From Bacteroidota bacterium (GTDB lineage Bacteria > Bacteroidota > Bacteroidia > Chitinophagales > Chitinophagaceae): a stretch of 62,490 nucleotides of DNA. The stretch is from contig JAEWBT010000132.1 of assembly GCA_023391015.1 (NCBI GenBank), positions 1 to 62,490 on the forward strand, read 5' to 3'. Positions 51,604 through 60,318 of this stretch are shown one piece after another. Each line of letters begins with the position of its first letter. Within the stretch, counting starts at the first letter, position 1. The position numbers and the translations under genes were made by a program. Below the pieces are notes generated by a model. That model saw only the letters and a list, made by a program, of their open reading frames with translations, had not been told where the DNA came from and made no database searches.

Positions 51604-53502
51604 ATGCTACAAGAACTAATAGAATTTACCCGCCGCCTGGAACAGGACGGCATTCGGCTGTCGGACTACGCAACGCCGCCGGAAGGCCTACACTTTTTGC
51701 TTCACTACGACGCAAACGAGGGCGCAATTAGCGTGGTGCAAGAAGAACTGATTCGCATTCCGAAGAAAACCGGCGTTGTTGAGGTGGGAGATGTAACCCG
51801 TGCGGAAATTTTGCCACGGGCGATGCATATCAATCCGGTGGACAGCAATAAGTCTATCTCAGATAAAAAGATTCAGTCGGCTTCGCCGTTTGCGTTCCGG
51901 CTGAAAAAACAAAGTCTGGAGGATAAGAAGTGGATGGCAGATGATTTTGCTACGCAGGTGCCCCGCTATTTCCGGGAAGCCGTTCGCAAGTGCAAAGTAG
52001 AACTGACCGAAGAACAGCAAATGGTTGTGGATGCGTTTATTACTTTTTGTAACGTCCTGCCCGATTTTCTGGCCGAAAACAAAAACTACGCTGCTTTAAA
52101 ACCGGGCGACAATATTATTTTTTACTTAGACAATTTTTCACTGGAAGAATATCGGCTGGCCAATGGCCGCTACCAAGGTGATAGTTTGTTTAATAAGAAT
52201 GACTACAACGTTGAAGCGGATGACGGGCAGGTGTACGGTTTGAGTGGATTTTACAACGGCGACAACCAGAAAAAGCCATACCTGCAACATCAAACGGCAT
52301 CGTTTAGTATTGGCAGCCGTATTAGCCAGGAAGAGGCCCAACTACTGAAACAATTTGACCTGCTGCGCCAGGCAAAAGCGTTTTCTACCCGACCGCTACC
52401 GGTCTTTATTGACGAGCCGGAGCTGAACGAGGTAGCGGTGCGGACCATTCGGGAAGTGGGGGCAGAGGCCGGGTTTCACGCCTTGATGCGCAAGCTGGCT
52501 GAAGGCCGGAATGCCGATATTGGTAACTACTACCTGTTTTACATCTTGGCCGGAAAGCTGCTGGATGTGGATTTCATCCCGGCGTTTCGCTACGAAACTG
52601 ATGCCGTTATCTACCCGCTTTTTACACCGGAGATAGAGGGTGGAAAAGTAGAAGAAGGCGAAGCAAAAGTCCTGCGCGTAAAAACCATTTTTGACCTGGA
52701 AAAAACGCTTTTGATTCCCCTTTTCCGGAATCAGCTGGTTACCCAAATGGGACCGGATATGCCGCTGCGCTATCGCTACTTTGACGACCTGGATTTTGAC
52801 CCGAAATACCAGACACCGGCACTCTACGAAATGCTGATTCGGTACCGCAAGCCGTGGTACGACTACATCTATAAATCGCGGGTGAGCGCCGTGAGCCGGG
52901 AAATGTTTCACCAGATTGTACGCGAAGGCATTCTGGACGACTTGCGCCACGATGAATGGAATAGCGAAAAACGCTTTCACACCCGCGAAACTGACATCTG
53001 CAAAAAACTCAACCGCTGGTTTTCACTTTGGAACTACTTCAAGCCTCTAACTCCTTTATCCAACTCAACTGTTACCGATATGCCTGAAAAAATTACCGCC
53101 CTGCGCCAACGAATGCGCGACATTACCCAAAGCGAAACCGAAGCCGATACCACGCTTCGTAGCGACGAAGAGTTTGCCTTTGCTGCCGGTCAGGTGATTG
53201 ACTACCTGTTCTCCCGCTCCAAAGCCGACACCCCTTCCCACGCCATGCTGGAGCCTTTCCTGCAAAAGACTTCGGCAACTCAATTTAAAGAAGCGCTGGG
53301 ACGTACGTTCCAGATGTACATGCACGACATTGACCGCTTTAAAGGCAAGTCGCGTTTTGACACCCTGATGGCAGCGGTGCTGGGTTACGACTATTCCGGA
53401 AACATGAAAGACCTGATGCCGATGCTGCTGGCCGGCTACTTCTCTAAATCGGCGATTTACGAAAAGAAAGCTGAGGCAGCCAAAGAGGAAGTTCCAGCCT
53501 AA
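51604..53502 (+). CDS. cas8b: Cas8b/Csh1-like large subunit of type I-B Cascade
   Basis: This 632-residue protein sits where Cas8b lies in I-B loci. The N-terminal MLQELIEFTRRLEQDGIRLSDY and the middle YYLFYILAGKLLDVDFIPAFRYE resemble the Csh1 group. The C-terminal ~130 residues are helical (ITALRQRMRDITQSETEADTTL), consistent with a small-subunit-like region. Cas8b recognises the PAM and helps recruit Cas3. Sequence conservation in this family is poor, so position carries much of the call. Confidence 0.88.
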   Translation: MLQELIEFTRRLEQDGIRLSDYATPPEGLHFLLHYDANEGAISVVQEELIRIPKKTGVVEVGDVTRAEILPRAMHINPVDSNKSISDKKIQSASPFAFRLKKQSLEDKKWMADDFATQVPRYFREAVRKCKVELTEEQQMVVDAFITFCNVLPDFLAENKNYAALKPGDNIIFYLDNFSLEEYRLANGRYQGDSLFNKNDYNVEADDGQVYGLSGFYNGDNQKKPYLQHQTASFSIGSRISQEEAQLLKQFDLLRQAKAFSTRPLPVFIDEPELNEVAVRTIREVGAEAGFHALMRKLAEGRNADIGNYYLFYILAGKLLDVDFIPAFRYETDAVIYPLFTPEIEGGKVEEGEAKVLRVKTIFDLEKTLLIPLFRNQLVTQMGPDMPLRYRYFDDLDFDPKYQTPALYEMLIRYRKPWYDYIYKSRVSAVSREMFHQIVREGILDDLRHDEWNSEKRFHTRETDICKKLNRWFSLWNYFKPLTPLSNSTVTDMPEKITALRQRMRDITQSETEADTTLRSDEEFAFAAGQVIDYLFSRSKADTPSHAMLEPFLQKTSATQFKEALGRTFQMYMHDIDRFKGKSRFDTLMAAVLGYDYSGNMKDLMPMLLAGYFSKSAIYEKKAEAAKEEVPA

Positions 53503-53633
53503 CCCTTTTCCGGAAACTGCGCTCTCAAAGACTTGTCAAGTCTATCAGTAAAATGTCCGAGGACTTGACAAGTCTATAAGCCTTGCACATTTTGAAATCC
53601 TTTTAAAATAATCCACTTATTCAATTGCTCTTT

Positions 53634-54623
53634 ATGGCAAACCAGTTCAACAACCGCGTCTATGGCTGCGCAATCGTGAAAGCCATTAACTCCAACTTCA
53701 ACGCTGACTTTTCGCATCAGCCGCGCACCCTGCCCGATGGCCGTGTGTACGCCACGGACAAGGCCCTGAAGCACACCGTGCGCCGCTACCTAAAGAACGT
53801 TTGCAAGGGCGACGGTGGCGTGTTGTATTTCCGCCGCCTCAACGACAACATGAACCCGCTGACGCTGGCCGATACCTACACCGAACTGACCGGCAGCGAT
53901 TTTTCTAAAGACGCCGAGGCGAAAGATAAAAAAGGCGCCCTGAAAAAGCTGTTGAGCATTCAGGACGTGCGCTTGTTCGGCAGCACGTTTGCCGCCAAAA
54001 AAGGTAAAGCCACGATTAACCTTTCTATCCATGGGCCGGTGCAGTTTACCCATGGCTTGAACCAGTTTTTTAATAACGACGGGCCGGTGGGCGAGGTCTA
54101 TTCCGAGCAAATCAGTGCGCCGTTTAGCACCGACTCCGGAAGTGAGGCCGAAGCGGCGCAAACCACGCTGGGCCGGCAAAGCAAGCTGCGGGAAGGGCAT
54201 TACGTCTATCATTTCTCCGTAAACCCGGCTAATCTGTCCGACCTCGTGGGTTTATTCAACGGCGAGGTAACCGGACTGACCGACCGCGATATGGAATGCC
54301 TGAAAGAAGGGATGCGCGTAGGCGTAACGTACCTGGATTCGGCGTCTAAAGCGGGCAGCGAAAACGAGCTGCTGCTGTGGGTGCAACTGAAAGAAGATTC
54401 TAAACTGGTGTTGCCTTCATTTGTGGAAATGGTAAAAATCCAGCGGCAGCCGGGACAAAAAGCGCAGATTGACCTGAGCGAAGTGTCGGCGCTGCTGAAC
54501 CGTTTCAGCGATGATGTGGAGCGTATGGAACTCTACTACCTGCCGGAGCAATCCGAGCTGCTGAACGCGCCGCAAAACGCGCAGCGCTACGACCTGATTT
54601 CCGGAAAAAGTCTGACCAACTAA
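53634..54623 (+). CDS. cas7: Cas7 (Csh2-type) backbone subunit
   Basis: This 329-residue protein starts at MANQFNNRVYGCAIVKAINSN. It has the Cas7/Csh2 features of an RRM core, RLFGSTFAAKKGKATINLSIHGPVQFTHGLN, and a loop region EGHYVYHFSVNPANLSDLV. Several copies coat the crRNA in Cascade. The 132-nt gap from cas8b holds a TTTCCGGAAA copy and short ACTTGACAAGTCTAT repeats. A palindrome also lies in the last codons (ISGKSLTN). Confidence 0.92.
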   Translation: MANQFNNRVYGCAIVKAINSNFNADFSHQPRTLPDGRVYATDKALKHTVRRYLKNVCKGDGGVLYFRRLNDNMNPLTLADTYTELTGSDFSKDAEAKDKKGALKKLLSIQDVRLFGSTFAAKKGKATINLSIHGPVQFTHGLNQFFNNDGPVGEVYSEQISAPFSTDSGSEAEAAQTTLGRQSKLREGHYVYHFSVNPANLSDLVGLFNGEVTGLTDRDMECLKEGMRVGVTYLDSASKAGSENELLLWVQLKEDSKLVLPSFVEMVKIQRQPGQKAQIDLSEVSALLNRFSDDVERMELYYLPEQSELLNAPQNAQRYDLISGKSLTN

Positions 54624-54633
54624 TAGCAACGTT

Positions 54634-55416
54634 ATGCAGAAACTGATTTCTGTGGACTGGCATGCCGACTTTGGCTTCCTTAAAAAGCCGGACGTAAACG
54701 AAGGCATCTACCTGACCTATAACGTGCTGCACAAACCGGCGCTGCTGGGGATGTTGGGGGCGGTACTGGGCCTCAGCGGCTATGGCAACGCGCAGTACAT
54801 GCGCGAGGAAAAAATTCTGGAATACCGGCGTAAGCTGCAGGGTATTCCGGTGGCTATCCAGCCGCTGGGCGCGGAGCGTGGGCAGTTCCGGAAAACGATG
54901 ATTACCTACACCAACACGGTGGGCTACGCCAACGACGGCAGCACGTTGATTGTAACCGAGCAAACGCTTATTAAGCCTGCCTACCGCACTTGGCTATTGC
55001 TGGACGATGCTAACGAGATAGAAGCAAAGCTTTTGGGACGGTTGCAAAAAGGTGAAGCGACATACATTCCGTACCTCGGCAAAAACGAATTTCCGGTATG
55101 TTGGAAGAATTTCTCCGAATGGCAGTTTGAAAAAGCTACGCCGCAGGATTTTTTCCGGGTAGCAAGTGTGTTTCAAAAAACCGAAGAAGACCGGCTTCAG
55201 AAAAAAGAACGGGGTGGAAGGCGGGCCGGTAGGACGTTGGGCACTTTCATGAACATAGAACAAGTGCCAACCGGATTTCAAAAAATGGGTAAAGAAGAAC
55301 AATACCGGTTGGGGAAGTACGTGTTTACCGACTTTGACCTGGCACCGGATGAAATCTTAGAAAATCTCTGGACGATAACGCATGAAGCCGACCGCCACAT
55401 CATTCAAACTTTTTAG
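54634..55416 (+). CDS. cas5: Cas5 (type I-B) subunit
   Basis: This 260-residue RAMP protein has SVDWHADFGFLKKPDVNEG at its N-terminus, then LGMLGAVLGLSGYGN. It has LLGRLQKGEATYIPYLGKNEFP, a Cas5 glycine-rich segment. Cas5 caps the 5' handle of the crRNA and contacts Cas8. It starts 10 nt after cas7 and overlaps cas3 by 35 nt. Confidence 0.92.
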   Translation: MQKLISVDWHADFGFLKKPDVNEGIYLTYNVLHKPALLGMLGAVLGLSGYGNAQYMREEKILEYRRKLQGIPVAIQPLGAERGQFRKTMITYTNTVGYANDGSTLIVTEQTLIKPAYRTWLLLDDANEIEAKLLGRLQKGEATYIPYLGKNEFPVCWKNFSEWQFEKATPQDFFRVASVFQKTEEDRLQKKERGGRRAGRTLGTFMNIEQVPTGFQKMGKEEQYRLGKYVFTDFDLAPDEILENLWTITHEADRHIIQTF

Positions 55417-58117
55417 CGCCCTTCAACCGCTGCTGGCCGATCTGGCGTGTGTTTCCGGAATTGAAAAATACTGGGGCCACACGCCGGGCTCCAGCACGCC
55501 AACCGGCACGAAAGAAGAGTTGCTGACAGACCACGTTCGGCGTGTGAATGACTGCTGCCTGGCGTTAATAAAAGCCCATGGCCTGGAGCCTGTTATTGAT
55601 GGTTTGATTGCCGACATTTTGAACGCGTTCAACGCTACGGGTGCAGGCCAAAAATCAGTAGGCGATTTTATTAAACTGAGCTTCCTGGCGGCTGTTGCGT
55701 TTCACGACTATGGCAAGCTGAATGAAAACTATCAGGTTCATTTAGGCAATACGGTTTCTTTCAAACCGGTGGAAAATGTGTTTGATTCCGGCCACAGCAT
55801 TCTGAGCGCACACCTGTGGATAGAGTGGGCTTTAAAACAATCGGAAACGATAACAGACGACGAAGCGGACTTAGACCTGCTAACGGGTTTGATATACGAC
55901 TTCGCTGACGTTATTCTGAACCACCATGCCTCTGGTTTTTATTTGCGCGAGATGCGCAATAAAGAAGCCTTTCATTGGCAAGCATACGCTGCCCAAATGG
56001 GCCTGGATTTGAATGATGATTGTTTGATTGAAGAGAAAGAAAGCTTTCAAAAAGACGTTTCAAAGGCCTGTTTGGAAACTGCCGAAACAAAAGCCGCTTT
56101 CGCCCGCTACGCCCTTTTAAAACTGTGCTTTTCCCTGCTAACCGCAAGCGATTACCTGGCGACGCTCGGTTACATGACCGAAGGCGGCGATTACACCAAG
56201 CTTTCTAAAAAAGACTTGGGCGTTTTTACCCCGGAAGAAACTGAAGCGCTGTTGCACCGGTTCCGGAAAGCAAGCTACAACGCGGTGGTTTACGACCAGT
56301 TGGAGGCCACGGCTGCCCAACCTTGGGAAACACTTCAAGAGCGGAGCAACGAAAACCTGAACCGGTTGCGGCAAAAGTTATTGGCCGAGGTGGTGCTGAA
56401 AATCCGGGAAGCGCCGGACGCTTTTCTCTATTACCTGGAAGCGCCCACCGGAGCCGGGAAAACCAATCTTTCACTGGCGATTGCTTTAGAGCTGATGGCG
56501 CAAGACAAGCGGCTGGGAAAGCTATTCTACGTCTTTCCGTTTACTACCCTGATTACCCAAACCCATAAAGATTTAAAGGAGAAGCTCGGCTTGGATGAAT
56601 CCACGCTGATTCAACTGCACAGCAAAGCGGAAGCCCAGGAAAAAACAGGCGACGAAGGCGCTTACGGGGCAGCATGGACAAACCACGTGGACCGGCTTTT
56701 TGTGCAGTACCCAATTACGCTGCTGTCGCACGTCCGTTTTTTTGACATCCTCAAAAGCAACCGAAAAGAAGTTAATTACCTGCTCCACCGGCTGGCCAAT
56801 TCGGTAGTGATTATTGATGAAGTCCAGAGCTACAGCCCAAAGCTTTGGAAACACGTACACTACTTTTTATCGCACTACGCCCGTCGGTTTAATATCCGGG
56901 TGGTAGTGATGTCGGCCACATTGCCGAAGCTGCACCTGTTGGGCAAAGACGCGGTGGTGGAACTGATAGAAAAGCCCCAAGCCTATTTCCGGAACGCCAA
57001 TTTCAGCGGCCGGGTGCAATTCAACTTTGATTGGCTGCGCAAAAAACGGCCCCTATCGGTTGAAGATAAGGGTGCTTATTTAGAAGCGCTTGCAGACGAA
57101 GTGGCCGAAAAATGTGAAGCTTTCGCAGTGCAAAACAACGATAGTGTTGCCGGTATCATTGAGTTTATCACCAAAAAATCGGCATCGGCTTTTGCAGGAC
57201 TTTGTTCGAAGCATCCGGTGCTGGCCGGGTACGAAATCCGGCTGCTTTCCGGAACCATTCTGGAGCCGCGCCGAAAGGAGATTGTAGCTTGGCTGAAAAA
57301 GGAAGAAACCCGAACGGAAAACCCGCGCATCCTGTTGATATGCACCCAGGTGGTAGAGGCCGGGGTGGATATAGACATGGACATCGGTTTTAAGGACAGC
57401 TCGCTGATAGATTCGGACGAACAACTGGCCGGGCGCGTTAACCGAAACGCTAAGCGGACTACGGCAACCGTTCACCTGTTTAATCTGGACAGTGAATCCA
57501 ACATTTACAAAGGCGACCCACGCCTGAAGGCGGCGCAGGAGCTGGGCCTGGAGAATCGGGAGAAGATTCTTTCTGAAAAAGATTTCAACCTGTTCTACGA
57601 AAACATTCTTCAGGATTACATCCGCAAAGAAGGCGGCTTACTGGACACCTTTACAGGTTATGAAGAAAAGGTGAGAGGCTTGGCCTTTCCGGAAATAGAC
57701 CGCGATTTCAAGTTGATTGAAAGCGACTCGGAATCGGTGTTTATTCCGCTGGATTTAGATGCAGGCTGCTTTTCCGAAAAAGAAATGGAACTCCTCACCG
57801 GAACGGATGCTTTGTTGGCGAACGGAACTAAAGTGAGTGGTGAAAAAGTTTTCAACCATTACATAGAAACGCTGCGAGTCAAATCCGGTGATTTTATTAA
57901 AGACCGCGAAGCCCGACACCGCTTTCAGTCGGTTTTAAGCAAGTTCACAATTTCGGTTTTCCCGGAACTGGCCCAAAAAATCCGGGCAAACGTTGCCTTG
58001 CCCTATCCTAACTGGCAGGATTACGGCTTTGTATACCTCGGTGAACCGGATAAGTACTATTCTTACGAAACAGGAATGAAACCGGACGTGGATTTTTCGG
58101 CAGCTGATTTTTGGTAA
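55382..58117 (+). CDS. cas3: Cas3 nuclease-helicase
   Basis: This 911-residue protein has an N-terminal HD nuclease (FHDYGKLN with H108-D109; SGHSILSAHLWIEW; VILNHHASGF) fused to an SF2 helicase. Walker A is APTGAGKTN (from 354), the DEAD-box-like motif is IIDEVQSYSP (D479), then VVMSATLPK and QVVEAGVDIDMD with QLAGRVNRNAKR. Cas3 is recruited by Cascade to unwind and degrade target DNA. All nuclease and helicase signatures appear intact. Confidence 0.96.
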   Translation: MKPTATSFKLFSALQPLLADLACVSGIEKYWGHTPGSSTPTGTKEELLTDHVRRVNDCCLALIKAHGLEPVIDGLIADILNAFNATGAGQKSVGDFIKLSFLAAVAFHDYGKLNENYQVHLGNTVSFKPVENVFDSGHSILSAHLWIEWALKQSETITDDEADLDLLTGLIYDFADVILNHHASGFYLREMRNKEAFHWQAYAAQMGLDLNDDCLIEEKESFQKDVSKACLETAETKAAFARYALLKLCFSLLTASDYLATLGYMTEGGDYTKLSKKDLGVFTPEETEALLHRFRKASYNAVVYDQLEATAAQPWETLQERSNENLNRLRQKLLAEVVLKIREAPDAFLYYLEAPTGAGKTNLSLAIALELMAQDKRLGKLFYVFPFTTLITQTHKDLKEKLGLDESTLIQLHSKAEAQEKTGDEGAYGAAWTNHVDRLFVQYPITLLSHVRFFDILKSNRKEVNYLLHRLANSVVIIDEVQSYSPKLWKHVHYFLSHYARRFNIRVVVMSATLPKLHLLGKDAVVELIEKPQAYFRNANFSGRVQFNFDWLRKKRPLSVEDKGAYLEALADEVAEKCEAFAVQNNDSVAGIIEFITKKSASAFAGLCSKHPVLAGYEIRLLSGTILEPRRKEIVAWLKKEETRTENPRILLICTQVVEAGVDIDMDIGFKDSSLIDSDEQLAGRVNRNAKRTTATVHLFNLDSESNIYKGDPRLKAAQELGLENREKILSEKDFNLFYENILQDYIRKEGGLLDTFTGYEEKVRGLAFPEIDRDFKLIESDSESVFIPLDLDAGCFSEKEMELLTGTDALLANGTKVSGEKVFNHYIETLRVKSGDFIKDREARHRFQSVLSKFTISVFPELAQKIRANVALPYPNWQDYGFVYLGEPDKYYSYETGMKPDVDFSAADFW

Positions 58118-58132
58118 AATCAAATACCCGCC

Positions 58133-58639
58133 ATGCCCGAAGTCTCCGCCACGCTGATTAACCTCTACCACATTTGCCACCGCGAACTGTGGCTGCACGC
58201 CAACGAAATCCGGATGGAAAAAACGTCGGAGGTGGTGGAGGACGGCAAGCTGCTGCACGAGGTTTCTTACCTGGAGCGTTCCGGAAAATACCGGGAAATC
58301 ACTGTTGGCAACAGCAAGATTGACTTCTACGACCCAAAAGAAAAAGTGGTTCACGAAATCAAGCGCAGCAACAAAGCCCAAGAAGCCCACACGGCGCAGG
58401 TAAAGTACTACATCTATCTTTTGGAGGAAAGAGGCATTTTCGGGGTAACGGGCATTCTGGAATATCCCCGACTGCGCCTGCGCGAAGAAGTGTTGCTCAC
58501 CGATGCCGACCGGACCCAAATTCCCCTCTGGCAGGCCGATATTCTGCGTATTATTTCCTCGGAAAGGTGTCCGCCGGTTATTAATAAGCCGTTTTGCAAA
58601 CAGTGCAGCTACTACGAGTTGTGCTACACCGAAGAATAG
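58133..58639 (+). CDS. cas4: Cas4 nuclease
   Basis: This 168-residue protein has iron-sulphur cysteines C15 (YHICHRELWLH), C155, C158 and C164 (FCKQCSYYELCYTEE). The RecB-like nuclease residues lie in GKLLHE, KIDFYDP, VHEIKRSNK and HTAQVKYYIYLL. Cas4 processes prespacers and selects those with the right PAM before Cas1-Cas2 integration. It lies 10 nt before cas1. Confidence 0.94.
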   Translation: MPEVSATLINLYHICHRELWLHANEIRMEKTSEVVEDGKLLHEVSYLERSGKYREITVGNSKIDFYDPKEKVVHEIKRSNKAQEAHTAQVKYYIYLLEERGIFGVTGILEYPRLRLREEVLLTDADRTQIPLWQADILRIISSERCPPVINKPFCKQCSYYELCYTEE

Positions 58640-58648
58640 GTTTCCGCC

Positions 58649-59659
58649 ATGAAAAGAACCATTTACCTTTTTAATCCCGGCCGGCTTTCCCGGAAAGACA
58701 ACACGCTTCAGTTTGTGGCCACCGACCAAGCAGGCGTGGTGCAGCAAACCCGGTATTTACCCGTAGAAAACGTAAGCGACCTCTTTGTTTTTGGCTCGCT
58801 GGACGCCAACTCGGCGCTCTACAACTTCCTCGGTAAAGCCGGGATTTCGGTACATTTCTTTGACTACCACGAGCACTACACCGGCTCGTTTCTGGCCAAG
58901 GAATACCTGTTGGCGGGCAAGTTGCAGGTAGCGCAAACGCTCTATTACCACCAACCCAAAAAGCGCATTGTGCTGGCCAAAAAGTTTGTAGAGGGTGCGG
59001 CGTTCAATCTACTCAAAAACCTGAAGTACTACGCCGGTCGGGGCCGCGACGTGGCCGCCGAAATTGCCCAGATGGAAGGCTATGTCTCGCAAATTCCGGA
59101 GGCGCAGCGCGTAGACGAGGTGATGGGACTGGAAGGCAATATCCGGCAGGTGTATTACAGCACCTTTGAGCGGCTGGTGGGCGTATCTGGTTTTACGTTT
59201 GGGCAGCGCACCAAGCAACCGCCGCAAAACGAGCTGAATGCCTTGATTTCGTTCGGCAACGCCATGTGCTACGCCGTGTGCCTGGGTCAGATTTACCACA
59301 CGCAGCTGAACCCGACGATTTCGTTTTTGCACGAGCCGGGCGTGCGCCGCTTTTCCCTTGCGCTGGATCTGGCCGAGATATTTAAGCCCTTGTTGGTAGA
59401 CCGCACGATCTTCCGGGTGTTGAACAAAAAAGAGCTGTCGGAGCGCGATTTTATGAAAGACGTCGGCGGTTGCGTGATGAAGGAAAGCGGGCGAAGGAAG
59501 TTTGTAGAGGTGTTTGAAGAGCGGTTAAAGGAGACCATTCGCCACCGGAGTCTGGGCCGCCATGTGACGTATAAGCACCTCGTGAAGCTGGAGTGCTACA
59601 AGCTGACCAAGCATCTGATGAACATAGAGGAGTACAAGCCGTTCCGGGCATGGTGGTAG
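58649..59659 (+). CDS. cas1: Cas1 integrase
   Basis: This 336-residue type I-B Cas1 has metal-binding residues E162 (MGLEGNIRQVYYSTF) and H228 (TISFLHEPGVRRFSL), plus the acidic pair D240/E243 in ALDLAEIFKP. The N-terminal beta domain begins MKRTIYLFNPGRLSRKDN. Length is normal and the catalytic set is complete, so adaptation should be functional. Confidence 0.96.
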   Translation: MKRTIYLFNPGRLSRKDNTLQFVATDQAGVVQQTRYLPVENVSDLFVFGSLDANSALYNFLGKAGISVHFFDYHEHYTGSFLAKEYLLAGKLQVAQTLYYHQPKKRIVLAKKFVEGAAFNLLKNLKYYAGRGRDVAAEIAQMEGYVSQIPEAQRVDEVMGLEGNIRQVYYSTFERLVGVSGFTFGQRTKQPPQNELNALISFGNAMCYAVCLGQIYHTQLNPTISFLHEPGVRRFSLALDLAEIFKPLLVDRTIFRVLNKKELSERDFMKDVGGCVMKESGRRKFVEVFEERLKETIRHRSLGRHVTYKHLVKLECYKLTKHLMNIEEYKPFRAWW

Positions 59660-59858
59660 GCAGGGATGAGGGATGAGGGATGAGTTTCCGGAAAATAAGC
59701 AGGTGAGAAAGCAGATAGCGGAGCGATGCGAAGGGTATCGTTTAAATTGCAGGAGGTTAAGGTTGGAAAAATGCCTCGTAGCGAAAAACCCGCTTCAATT
59801 CTTCCATCCTTCAATCCATTCCCCATCCCTCAATCCTCATCCCTGAACTCCTGAACTG
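59660..59858. repeat. Inverted-repeat-bounded insert between cas1 and cas2
   Basis: The 199-nt gap starts with GGATGAG direct repeats (59660-59684) and ends with a complementary CATCCCTCAATCCTCATCCC region (59825-59844). One TTTCCGGAAA lies near 59686. cas1 and cas2 are usually a few nucleotides apart or overlapping, so this looks like an inserted non-coding element. Confidence 0.6.
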
Positions 59859-60122
59859 ATGTACGTGATTTTGGTGTACGATATGAATGTGAAGCGGGTC
59901 GGCAAGATGCTGAAATTATGTCGGCGCTACCTGAACTGGGTGCAGAACTCGGTGTTTGAAGGTGAGATTTCGGAGGTGAAGTTGAAAGAGTTGTTGCATC
60001 AGGCACGGAAACAGATGAACGAGGAGGAAGACAGTATTATTCTGTTTAAAAACCGGGATTTAAAGTTTATGGAAAAGGAAATTGTGGGGGTGGAAAAGGC
60101 GTCCACCGATAATTTTTTGTAG
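59859..60122 (+). CDS. cas2: Cas2
   Basis: This 87-residue ferredoxin-fold protein begins MYVILVYDMNVKRVGKML with D8 at the end of beta-strand 1. RYLNWVQNSVFEGEIS and EEEDSIILFKN are typical of Cas2. It bridges two Cas1 dimers in the integration complex. The leader and array follow immediately. Confidence 0.95.
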   Translation: MYVILVYDMNVKRVGKMLKLCRRYLNWVQNSVFEGEISEVKLKELLHQARKQMNEEEDSIILFKNRDLKFMEKEIVGVEKASTDNFL

Positions 60123-60318
60123 GAATTAAGGCCGATATTGGATTGGCAGCACTCCTGATTTTCCGGAAAAACGGCATTATTTGGTGCTTTCGGGTGAGTC
60201 GTCGGTGGCCGGGCAAAATCCGGTTATTGAGGGTCGACGCTTTTGGGGGCATTCAATCGCTATTTTTGCAGTCGTCCGGATGTTGAGAATCAGCGTGGTA
60301 CAGATCTTTGACATACGG
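60123..60318 (+). promoter_or_regulatory. CRISPR leader with promoter
   Basis: The 196 nt between cas2 and the first repeat is the leader. TATTTTTG (60261-60268) is a good -7 box, with TTTTG (60241-60245) 15 nt upstream. Transcription would start near 60275 and run into the array. One TTTCCGGAAA copy is present near 60161. The repeat 3' end GAAAC points away from cas2, agreeing with this direction. Confidence 0.7.
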
